From: Geobacter sp. UBA6169
GTDB lineage: Bacteria > Desulfobacterota > Desulfuromonadia > Geobacterales > Pseudopelobacteraceae
Assembly (NCBI GenBank): GCA_002422265.1
Contig: DIUB01000169.1
Span: 1-7,770 of the forward strand
DNA length: 7,770 nucleotides
Direction: 5' to 3'
The notes below the pieces were generated by a model. That model saw nothing but the letters and a program-made list of their open reading frames with translations, was not told the origin of the DNA and did not search any database. This document shows positions 1 through 5,725 of the stretch, piece by piece; position 1 is the first letter of the stretch, and every line of letters begins with the position of its first letter. The translations under genes and the position numbers were made by a program.

Positions 1-266
1 TGTTCTATGGAAGCGTGGCAGACAACCTGAAGGGATTAGGGCAGAGCCTGGAGACCGGCGACTGGGAGGCCTGCCGACGCTACGCCCATACCATAAAAGG
101 TGCATCTGCAAATGTGGGGGCCATGCAGTTGAGGGAAGCGGCTATAGGGCTTGAAGTGGCTGCCCGTAATCAGGATGAAGCAGGGGTGCGGCATAGGGTT
201 GGTGAAGTTGAACTCTGTTTTGCATGCTTCAAGCAGCAGACTGCCGCTGATGCCGGAGTTTGCTAA
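1..266 (+). CDS. C-terminal HPt domain of a probable hybrid sensor histidine kinase (5' end missing)
   Basis: The reading frame is open from the window edge (first full codon at 3) to TAA at 264-266, so this is the tail of a longer gene. The visible peptide carries the histidine-phosphotransfer signature AHTIKGASANVGA. The phosphoacceptor His is encoded at 87-89, followed by the usual Lys-Gly-Ala, the Asn-Val-Gly turn, and a second helix with LREAAIGLEVAAR. An HPt domain relays phosphate between receiver domains in multistep phosphorelays in the cytoplasm. It usually sits at the C-terminus of hybrid kinases, after the kinase and receiver domains. A free-standing Hpt protein is possible, but the frame running in from the edge fits a fusion. 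An internal GTG at 15 has no convincing ribosome site. The gene ends 256 bases before the next coding start and seems unrelated to it. Confidence 0.8.
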   Translation, partial: FYGSVADNLKGLGQSLETGDWEACRRYAHTIKGASANVGAMQLREAAIGLEVAARNQDEAGVRHRVGEVELCFACFKQQTAADAGVC

Positions 267-291
267 TAAGATATCCTGATGAGTACCGAGA

Positions 292-419
292 TTCAGAATT
301 TCCCTTCTCCATGAGGGAGAAGGTGGCCGAAGGCCGGTTGAGGGGGCAGCAGCGTCTTGAAATGAGCCTCTTCCCCCTCACCCTGGCCCTCCCCCTCAGG
401 GAGAGGGAATGTTTCTGAA
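292..419. repeat. MITE/REP-like palindromic element with terminal inverted repeats
   Basis: The outer arms are 292-310 (TTCAGAATTTCCCTTCTCC) and 400-419. The reverse complement of the right arm, TTCAGAAACATTCCCTCTCC, differs from the left arm by small indels and mismatches. Each end can also fold on its own. On the left, 303-310 pairs perfectly with 316-323 around loop ATGAG. On the right, 387-395 pairs with 399-407 around loop TCA with one mismatch. An inner stem pairs 339-346 with 373-380 (TGAGGGGG/CCCCCTCA). GGCC-GAA-GGCC at 325-335 is a further small hairpin. The nested design, and a right end that reads CCTCA-GGGAGAGGGAA, match a G/C-rich palindromic repeat family seen many times over in proteobacterial genomes. 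Such elements are non-autonomous and are thought to be moved by transposases acting in trans. A 7-bp direct repeat, GATGAGT, lies at 278-284 and 420-426. It could be a target duplication, but it is not symmetrically placed. The hairpins may also stop transcripts from the upstream gene. Confidence 0.72.
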
Positions 420-435
420 GATGAGTTCTAACCAG

Positions 436-447
436 GTAAGATCTTAC
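436..447. promoter_or_regulatory. Perfect 12-bp palindrome, candidate operator upstream of the sulfur transporter gene
   Basis: GTAAGATCTTAC is a perfect dyad with CCAG/CTGG-like flanks (432-435 and 450-453). It lies 75 bases before the preferred start of the transporter gene and outside the palindromic repeat. The size and symmetry suit a dimeric helix-turn-helix regulator, but I cannot name one. I could not place a convincing promoter beside it. A chance palindrome, or a restriction-like site of no regulatory meaning, is possible. Confidence 0.3.
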
Positions 448-505
448 TGCTGGAGGGTTGCGTTGTGCATCTGCTTGGTGTACCTTGCCGCCATCTTTGA
501 GGAGC

Positions 506-512
506 AGGGGAG
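506..512 (+). promoter_or_regulatory. Ribosome binding site supporting the start at 523
   Basis: AGGGGAG lies 10 bases before the ATG at 523, with a second purine stretch GGAG at 501-504. The spacing is a little long but usable. It supports the internal ATG over the ATG at 409, whose purine-rich leader is simply the end of the repeat element. Confidence 0.45.
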
Positions 513-522
513 TGCCGCTACC

Positions 523-1644
523 ATGCAGACACCGTTGATGATCATGCTTGCAGCCGGTCTGCTGCTGGGATTGGCAGCCGGTTTTGTGATGCACCGCTCT
601 GACTATTGCGTTGCCGGCATGTTTCGCGACCTGTTTCTGTTTCGGAGTACCTTGCTGCCGAGGACACTGGTATTGCTGGTGGGTCTGTCACTGGTGCTGT
701 TTGAACTGGTTCGCCTTTCCGGTCTGGTTGCCTTTCCGTTTCCGTTTTTCGGCCCTCCATCCGGTGTGAACCTGGTGGGGGGCCTTTTGTTCGGCATCGG
801 CATGGTGCTGGCAGGCGGCTGTGTGGTCGGTACGCTCTACAAGCTGGGGGCAGGCCGTTTTCCCAGCCTGCTGGCGTTGATCGGCCTGGTTGCCGGCAGC
901 ACGCTGTATGCCTTTATCCATCCTGGCTGGGCAGCGTTTTCCCGTATGCTTACCCTGCCCACCAGGGCCGTTACTCTGCCACAGCTGCTGGGTCTGCCCC
1001 CCTGGCTGCTGACGGTTCCGGTCGGCTGTCTGCTGCTGGGGCTGGTTTTTGTCTGGTTCAGACAGGGCAGGCTCAGGCAGCATGGCGTGGTTGAGGGGTA
1101 TCTGCAGCCCTGGCAGGCGGCGCTGGTATTGGCCTTGATCGGCGTAGCCTCGGTGCTGGTGCTGGGGATGCCGATGGGGATCACCACCTCGTACAGCAAG
1201 GCCGGAGCCATGTTGCTGACCGGGGTTGCACCGGAGCTGGTGGCCGGGACGCCTTACTTTCAGCTGCAGCCGCTTAACTATCTGCCGCCGCTGGGGGGAG
1301 GGCCGCTGACTGGCGGGCCGGGACCGTTACTGGACGGCGTGGCTCTGGTGCAGTTCCCGCTGATTATCGGCATTGCAGCCGGATCGGCTCTATCAGCGCT
1401 GCTGCTGGGGGAGTGGCAGCTGCATCTGCGTCTGCCGTGGCGTCAGGTGCTGTCGGCCCTGCTGGGCGGTTTGCTGATGGGGCTGGCCTCTCGCATGGCA
1501 CCGGCCTGCAATATCTGGCATCTGTTTGGCGGCCTGCCGATTTTGGCTATGCAGAGCCTGCTGTTTCTGGCAGGATTGCTGCCCGGCGCCTGGCTGGGCG
1601 GCCTGCTTTTGACCCGGCTGGTGATGCCGCCTGCTGCCGACTAA
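523..1644 (+). CDS. YeeE/YedE-family membrane transporter for a sulfur compound (thiosulfate-type) or selenium-linked
   Basis: This is a 373-residue, very hydrophobic protein with about nine predicted membrane segments (roughly residues 4-24, 45-66, 84-105, 115-135, 160-178, 196-216, 274-297, 308-325, 340-366). Family motifs are clear: HRSDYCVAGMFRD (Cys29), GIGMVLAGGCVVGTLYKLGAG (Cys100) and SRMAPACNIWHLFGGLP (Cys329). In characterised YeeE/TsuA transporters, conserved cysteines line the path that passes thiosulfate across the inner membrane. YedE is instead often linked to selenium metabolism. The middle repeat here (GMPMGITTSYSKAGAM, 215-230) has no Cys. I chose ATG 523 because the family motif begins about 25 residues later and a ribosome site precedes it. 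The frame is open back to ATG 409, which would add 38 residues, partly hydrophobic, but that start lies in a repeat element. A TusA-like gene follows 13 bases downstream, as in yedE-yedF pairs. The exact substrate is not determined by sequence. Confidence 0.85.
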   Translation: MQTPLMIMLAAGLLLGLAAGFVMHRSDYCVAGMFRDLFLFRSTLLPRTLVLLVGLSLVLFELVRLSGLVAFPFPFFGPPSGVNLVGGLLFGIGMVLAGGCVVGTLYKLGAGRFPSLLALIGLVAGSTLYAFIHPGWAAFSRMLTLPTRAVTLPQLLGLPPWLLTVPVGCLLLGLVFVWFRQGRLRQHGVVEGYLQPWQAALVLALIGVASVLVLGMPMGITTSYSKAGAMLLTGVAPELVAGTPYFQLQPLNYLPPLGGGPLTGGPGPLLDGVALVQFPLIIGIAAGSALSALLLGEWQLHLRLPWRQVLSALLGGLLMGLASRMAPACNIWHLFGGLPILAMQSLLFLAGLLPGAWLGGLLLTRLVMPPAAD

Positions 1645-1657
1645 AGGAGCTCATGCA

Positions 1658-1900
1658 ATGTCTTCATCCTGTAAACAGGTTGACCTGCGTGGTCAGATTT
1701 GCCCTTCGACCCTGTTGATCGCCCTGCGGGAGGTAAACAGCCGCAAGGAACTGTTGCGGACCGGCGAGGGCTGTCTGGTGTTTCTGTCTGACAACCGCAG
1801 CTCAGTGACCCATATCAGTGATGCGGTGATCAATATGGGCTACCGGGTTGAGGTGAACAAGGAGGAAGGACACTACCGTGTTGCAATCTGCGGATCCTGA
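1658..1900 (+). CDS. TusA/YedF-family small sulfur-carrier-like protein
   Basis: This 80-residue cytoplasmic protein has the TusA-fold opening VDLRGQICPSTLLIAL. The Cys that would carry a persulfide is Cys15, followed by Pro16. The second Pro of the classic CPxP motif is replaced (Cys-Pro-Ser-Thr). The C-terminal half, LSDNRSSV...ISDAVINMGYRVEV, matches the strand-helix pattern of YedF-type members. TusA proteins pass sulfur from a desulfurase to acceptors. YedF members are paired with YedE and their role is unclear, with selenium proposed. The start is ATG 1658, with AAGGAG at 1644-1649, eight bases away and overlapping the transporter's stop codon, so the two genes are co-transcribed. A nearby ATG at 1653 is in another frame. 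The 3' end overlaps the next gene by 23 bases. Confidence 0.85.
   Translation: MSSSCKQVDLRGQICPSTLLIALREVNSRKELLRTGEGCLVFLSDNRSSVTHISDAVINMGYRVEVNKEEGHYRVAICGS
1861..1870 (+). promoter_or_regulatory. Ribosome binding site, inside the TusA-like gene, for the GTG-started c-di-GMP gene
   Basis: GGAGGAAGGA is a strong purine-rich site seven bases before GTG 1878. It decides the start of the following gene: the alternative in-frame ATG at 1905 has no such site. Because it lies within coding sequence of the upstream gene, translation of the two is probably coupled. Confidence 0.7.
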
Positions 1901-3815
1901 TACCATGACCAGCGGTCAGCGATTGGCGGCACTTGAGGAGTGCAACCAGGAGCTGATCAGGTACATCCGTGCCAAGACCAACCGCCTGCTGGAGGTGATG
2001 GGGACGGTGCCGCTCAATCCGGAGGAACTTGACGACTCCACACTGCTGGCGGTGGATCCGATCGGGATTGTGACTGATTCGTTTGAGCAGGTGCTGGAAC
2101 ATCAGAAGCGGACCAATGCCGAGTTGACCGCCACCCGGGATGAGCTGCAGGCGATCTTTGATTCGGCAGGGGGCGGTATTGTGGTGGTGGATGATGCCAC
2201 AAAGGTGGTGGCGTTCAATTCGTACAGCCAGTGGGCTCTGTTTGCCGGAGAACGGAGTGTGATGGGCAGGTGCCTGCGCGAACTGATCTGCGGCCATGAA
2301 CAGGAAGAGTGTATCATTGACCAGATTCTGGCCACCCGGCGACGGGTGGAGCAGAGTGATTTTGTGCATGACGGCCGTCATTATCATCTGGTAGGAACCC
2401 CTCTGAAGACTGCCGAAGGGCGGATTCATCGGATGGTGCTGCTCTATACCGATGTTACCGAGCGTCGCGCCGCAGCAGAAGAGATCGAGCGACTGGCTTT
2501 CTTTGACAGCCTGACCGGTCTGCCCAACCGGGTGCTTTTGAAGGACCGGTTGACGCAGCTGCTGACCAGGGCCGGCCGCTATGATGAAAAGGTGGCAATT
2601 CTGTTTATCGACCTTGACCGCTTCAAGGAGGTGAACGATACCCTGGGGCACAGCATGGGGGATCTGTTGCTGCAGGTGGTGGCCGAACGGCTGTCTGCCT
2701 GTCTGCGCAGCTGTGACACCGTGGCGCGGCTGGGCGGTGATGAGTTTGTGGTGCTGCTGACGGGGATTACTGACTGTGACTGTGTGGGTGATATCGCCGA
2801 TAAGCTGTTGAATCTGCTTGCGCAGCCGGTTGAGCTGGAGGGGCGCGAGGTGTTCACCAGCGGCAGCATCGGCATCTCGATCTGGCCCGATGACGGCGAT
2901 TCAGTGGGCACTCTGTTCAAGAACGCCGATACCGCCATGTACCACGCCAAGGAGCAGGGGAAGAACACCTACCGTTTCTATACGCCGGAGTTGCATGCTA
3001 CTTCCCTTGAACAGCTGACCTTGAGCAGCGACTTGCGTTATGCTCTGGAGCGGGGTGAACTGCATTTGTGCTACCAGCCCCAGGTCAGTTTCAAATCCGG
3101 CGGCATGGTGGGGGTTGAGGCGTTGTTGCGCTGGGTACATCCCTGTCTGGGTATGATCTCGCCCGAGCGTTTTGTGCCGCTGGCTGAGGACACCGGCCTG
3201 ATCGTGCCGATTGGTGCCTGGGTGCTGCAGGAGGCCTGCCGCCAGGGGGCCCAGTGGATTGCTGAAGGCCTGCCGTCGCTGCGGATGGCAGTCAATATAT
3301 CGGCCAAACAGTTCCGGGAGGCTGATTTTGCTGAAAGCGTCCGGGCTGTGCTGGAACAGACCGGGCTGCCGCCTCACCTGCTGGAGCTGGAGCTGACCGA
3401 GGGGATGCTGATCGAGAATGTCTGTCAGACCCGTACAACCCTGCAGGCCCTCAAGTCCATGGGGGTGATGCTGGCCATTGACGACTTCGGCACCGGCTAC
3501 AGTTCCCTCAGCTATCTGAAGCACTTTCCCCTGGATCGGCTCAAGATCGACAAATCATTTGTTCAGGAGATTGCTGAATCCTCCGGCGATTCTGCCGCCA
3601 TTGTGGAGGCGGTGGTGGCGTTGGGACACAGTCTGAAATTGTCGGTTATTGCCGAAGGGGTGGAGCAGCAGGATCAGGTTGATTTTCTGCACCATCGCAA
3701 ATGCGATGAACTGCAGGGCTTTTTCTTCAGTCGTCCCCTGACGGCCGAGGCCCTGCATGAGTTGCTGCGCAAGGGGATGGACAGCCCTGAATTCTGCCTG
3801 TACCACTACCGCTGA
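1878..3815 (+). CDS. PAS-GGDEF-EAL protein: c-di-GMP cyclase/phosphodiesterase
   Basis: This is a 645-residue soluble protein with no signal peptide or membrane segment. Residues 1-90 are helical and probably coiled-coil. A PAS sensor domain spans about 90-195 and ends in the typical DVTERR linker. GGDEF spans about 205-368. The active-site RLGGDEF is intact (284-290) with an RxxD inhibitory site five residues before it (277-280). EAL spans about 380-632. The phosphodiesterase residues are present: E414 of EAL, N473, ELTE 505-508, DDFGTG 535-540, K556, E593 in AEGVE, and QGF at 613-615. Both activities are therefore possible, but enzymes of this layout often act mainly as phosphodiesterases with GTP-binding GGDEF control. 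The PAS domain has cysteines at 132, 138 and 145, resembling Cys motifs of redox or metal-binding PAS domains. The gene starts at GTG inside the TusA-like gene and is likely part of that operon. Its last 10 bases overlap the convergent neighbour. Confidence 0.93.
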   Translation: MLQSADPDTMTSGQRLAALEECNQELIRYIRAKTNRLLEVMGTVPLNPEELDDSTLLAVDPIGIVTDSFEQVLEHQKRTNAELTATRDELQAIFDSAGGGIVVVDDATKVVAFNSYSQWALFAGERSVMGRCLRELICGHEQEECIIDQILATRRRVEQSDFVHDGRHYHLVGTPLKTAEGRIHRMVLLYTDVTERRAAAEEIERLAFFDSLTGLPNRVLLKDRLTQLLTRAGRYDEKVAILFIDLDRFKEVNDTLGHSMGDLLLQVVAERLSACLRSCDTVARLGGDEFVVLLTGITDCDCVGDIADKLLNLLAQPVELEGREVFTSGSIGISIWPDDGDSVGTLFKNADTAMYHAKEQGKNTYRFYTPELHATSLEQLTLSSDLRYALERGELHLCYQPQVSFKSGGMVGVEALLRWVHPCLGMISPERFVPLAEDTGLIVPIGAWVLQEACRQGAQWIAEGLPSLRMAVNISAKQFREADFAESVRAVLEQTGLPPHLLELELTEGMLIENVCQTRTTLQALKSMGVMLAIDDFGTGYSSLSYLKHFPLDRLKIDKSFVQEIAESSGDSAAIVEAVVALGHSLKLSVIAEGVEQQDQVDFLHHRKCDELQGFFFSRPLTAEALHELLRKGMDSPEFCLYHYR

Positions 3816-5641
3816 TCTATCCTCTTTCTTGTCAGGGCTGCCCGCAGCAGCCAGAGTCCGCTGACCGGGTGGGCTGTCAGCCCCGGCAGCAGTTGCTGCA
3901 GAACCTGGTCAGCCTCCCGCAGCCGGTTTTTATCCCCTGTTATCTCTGCAAGCAGCACCAGATCCAGCGTCAGTGCCGATGCGCCTGCCGGAACTACGCC
4001 GTCGTGCCGGTCAGGCAGGCAGAGCGGCAGCGGCTGCTGATCGGTGCCGCTGGTGCTGAAACGGCCATCGGGCTGCCTGAAGAGCTGCAGGGCCTGATCA
4101 CAGAGCAGTGTTGCCTGCTGCAGATGCTCTGCATTGCCACCTGCCCGATAAAGCTCAATCAGCCCCCATCCCAGAAAGCTGTAATCCTCCAGAAATGCCG
4201 GAATGGCAGAAGGGTTGCCGTTGCACCAGCTCCGCAAGAGGCGTCCATCGCTGCGAATGAGGCTGTTGGTGATGAACGCAGCGGCTCGTTCAGCCTTTTC
4301 CAGCCACCTCTGATTGCCGGTCAGGGCGGCACCCCTTGCCAGGGCAGCTATGGTCAGGCCGTTCCAGCCGGACAGGATCTTGAGATCCCGCAGGGGTTGC
4401 GGTCGTTTGTTGCGTACGGTCAGCAGCTTCTGGTGCAACTCCTGCAGGTTTTCTGGCGGCGGGTTTTCCGGTGCTGCCTGGAACAGCACATGCTCATCGG
4501 TCCCCTCAAAGTTGCCCTGTCCGGTTACCCCGTACCAGCTGCAGAACGTTGCGGCATCATCCCCCAGCACCTGCTCGATCTCGGCCTTTTGCCAGACGTA
4601 GCAGGCACCTTCACGCCCTTCAGAATCCGCATCAAGCCCGCAGTAAAAACCGCCTTCTGGCGCAGTCAGCTCGTGCAGCACAAATTCCAGCAGGTGGTCT
4701 GCCATTTCAAGGTACGTACTCTCATCGGTCAGGGCGTAGGCCTCCAGAGCAGTGTAGGCCACCAGGGCCTGATCGTAGAGCATTTTTTCAAAGTGCGGCA
4801 CCAGCCAGCGCTGGTCAGTACTGTAGCGATGGATGCCGCCCCCCGGCTGATCCCAGATGCCGCCCTGCCGCATGGCCTGCAGGCTGCGTAAGGCCAGTTG
4901 CTGCTCTGCCGGATCTGATCGATGCAGCAGAAAGAGCAGGTAGGGGGGCATGGGAAATTTGGGGGCGCTGCCAAAGCCGTGGTGCTGCGGGTCATAGATT
5001 CGCTGCAGGGTTCTGGCAGCCTGGTCAGCCAGCTGGTATGGATCAGGCTGGTTGGCAGGAGTGCCTGTTTCTGACTGCCGGGTGAGCGCCTCCATCAGGC
5101 TGGTGGCGTTGCGCTCAACGGCATCCGGTTTGTGCTGCCAGACAGCAGCAATATTTTCAAGCAGCTCCAGAAAACCGGGCATACCCCGGCGCGGCTCTTT
5201 GGGCAGGTAGGTCAGGGCATAGAACGGGGTGCCGTCCGGCTTAAGAAAACAGTTGAGCGGCCAGCCGCCGCTGCCGGTCATGGTCTGGCAGGCAGCCATG
5301 CAGAACTCATCCAGATCAGGCCGTTCTTCGCGATCAACCTTGACCGGCACAAAGGCGTGGTTGAGGATGTCGGCCACCTCGTCATCTTCAAAGGATTCAT
5401 GGGCCATGACATGGCACCAGTGGCAGGTGGCATAGCCGATGGAGACAAACAGCGGCAGGTTGCGGCTTCTGGCCTCCTGCTGCGCTGCCGGTCCCCATTC
5501 CCGCCAGTTGACCGGGTTGCGGCTGTGCTGCAGCAGGTAGGGGGAGCGGGAAAAGATCAGGCGGTTGAATTCCGGCCTGCCGTCTTCAGGCAGGCTGGAA
5601 CGGTCAAGGGCCAGCAGGGTATGCAGTTCGTGGTTGGTCAT
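3806..5641 (-). CDS. YyaL/DUF255-family protein: thioredoxin-fold domain plus (alpha/alpha)6 glycosidase-like barrel
   Basis: This 611-residue protein resembles bacterial YyaL and mammalian SPATA20. The N-terminal thioredoxin-like domain (about 22-180) includes the family opening SPYLLQHSRNPVNW, the CxxC site ATCHWCHVMAHESFED (Cys73, Cys76) and GGWPLNCFL. The rest is a six-hairpin barrel with the motifs FGSAPKFPMPPYL, GGGIHRYSTDQRWLVPHFEKMLYDQA, FYCGLDADSEG and FLEDYSFLGWGLIELY. No secretion signal is evident, so it is probably cytoplasmic. Function is not established: redox and sugar-epimerase-like roles have been proposed for the family, which is usually somewhat longer (about 670-700). I chose ATG 5641 because TCCT/AGGA sits six bases before it. 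A GTG at 5677 and an ATG at 5656 extend the frame but lack ribosome sites. The gene is transcribed alone, divergent from dgt and convergent with the c-di-GMP gene. Confidence 0.88.
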   Translation of the reverse strand: MTNHELHTLLALDRSSLPEDGRPEFNRLIFSRSPYLLQHSRNPVNWREWGPAAQQEARSRNLPLFVSIGYATCHWCHVMAHESFEDDEVADILNHAFVPVKVDREERPDLDEFCMAACQTMTGSGGWPLNCFLKPDGTPFYALTYLPKEPRRGMPGFLELLENIAAVWQHKPDAVERNATSLMEALTRQSETGTPANQPDPYQLADQAARTLQRIYDPQHHGFGSAPKFPMPPYLLFLLHRSDPAEQQLALRSLQAMRQGGIWDQPGGGIHRYSTDQRWLVPHFEKMLYDQALVAYTALEAYALTDESTYLEMADHLLEFVLHELTAPEGGFYCGLDADSEGREGACYVWQKAEIEQVLGDDAATFCSWYGVTGQGNFEGTDEHVLFQAAPENPPPENLQELHQKLLTVRNKRPQPLRDLKILSGWNGLTIAALARGAALTGNQRWLEKAERAAAFITNSLIRSDGRLLRSWCNGNPSAIPAFLEDYSFLGWGLIELYRAGGNAEHLQQATLLCDQALQLFRQPDGRFSTSGTDQQPLPLCLPDRHDGVVPAGASALTLDLVLLAEITGDKNRLREADQVLQQLLPGLTAHPVSGLWLLRAALTRKRIDQR

Positions 5642-5647
5642 GGGATA

Positions 5648-5651
5648 TCCT
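5648..5651 (-). promoter_or_regulatory. Ribosome binding site deciding the YyaL-like start
   Basis: On the minus strand this reads AGGA, six bases before ATG 5641. The upstream alternatives (GTG 5677, ATG 5656) have no comparable purine site. Confidence 0.45.
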
Positions 5652-5666
5652 GTCATCTGAAAAAAC

Positions 5667-5695
5667 TTGCTCAACACCGGTCTGGATAGTACTCT
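5667..5695 (+). promoter_or_regulatory. Weak candidate sigma-70 promoter for dgt
   Basis: TTGCTC (5667-5672) and TACTCT (5690-5695) are 17 bases apart and precede the dgt ribosome site AAGGGAG (5714-5720). Each hexamer matches only three of six consensus bases. It overlaps the candidate promoter on the other strand. This is a guess based mainly on position and spacing. Confidence 0.3.
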
Positions 5696-5715
5696 TTCCC
5701 ATCCTGCAACTGCAA
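5686..5715 (-). promoter_or_regulatory. Candidate sigma-70 promoter for the YyaL-like gene
   Basis: Read on the minus strand, TTGCAG (5715-5710) is followed after 18 bases by TACTAT (5691-5686), which matches four of six bases of the -10 consensus. Transcription would start near 5679. That would leave almost no leader for a GTG 5677 start and fits the ATG 5641 start better. Confidence 0.33.
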
Positions 5716-5725
5716 GGGAGTAGTC

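Noticed and set aside
292..419. CRISPR array or simple rho-independent terminator
   Set aside because: There are no regularly spaced direct repeats and no stem followed by a T-run. Nested inverted repeats fit a MITE/REP-like element better.
409..522. N-terminal extension of the transporter gene from ATG 409 (38 more residues)
   Set aside because: The start and its purine leader belong to the repeat element. The extra residues show no family motif, and ATG 523 has its own ribosome site. It is kept as an alternative.
1830..2651. Long minus-strand reading frame (273 aa) opposite the TusA-like and c-di-GMP genes
   Set aside because: It lies antisense to well-supported coding sequence, shows no domain pattern, and has a composition rich in His, Gln and Pro as expected from a shadow of a GC-rich gene.
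3869..4891. Long plus-strand reading frame (340 aa) opposite the YyaL-like gene
   Set aside because: The minus strand carries clear family motifs over the same region. The plus-strand product has no recognisable motif and no ribosome site.
5642..5677. Longer start of the YyaL-like gene at GTG 5677 or ATG 5656
   Set aside because: Neither has a ribosome site. GTG 5677 would sit almost at the predicted transcription start, and the added residues are not family-like.
5132..5689. Plus-strand reading frame (185 aa) over the thioredoxin-domain end of the YyaL-like gene
   Set aside because: It is antisense to the CHWC thioredoxin region and lacks any motif, so it is a shadow frame.
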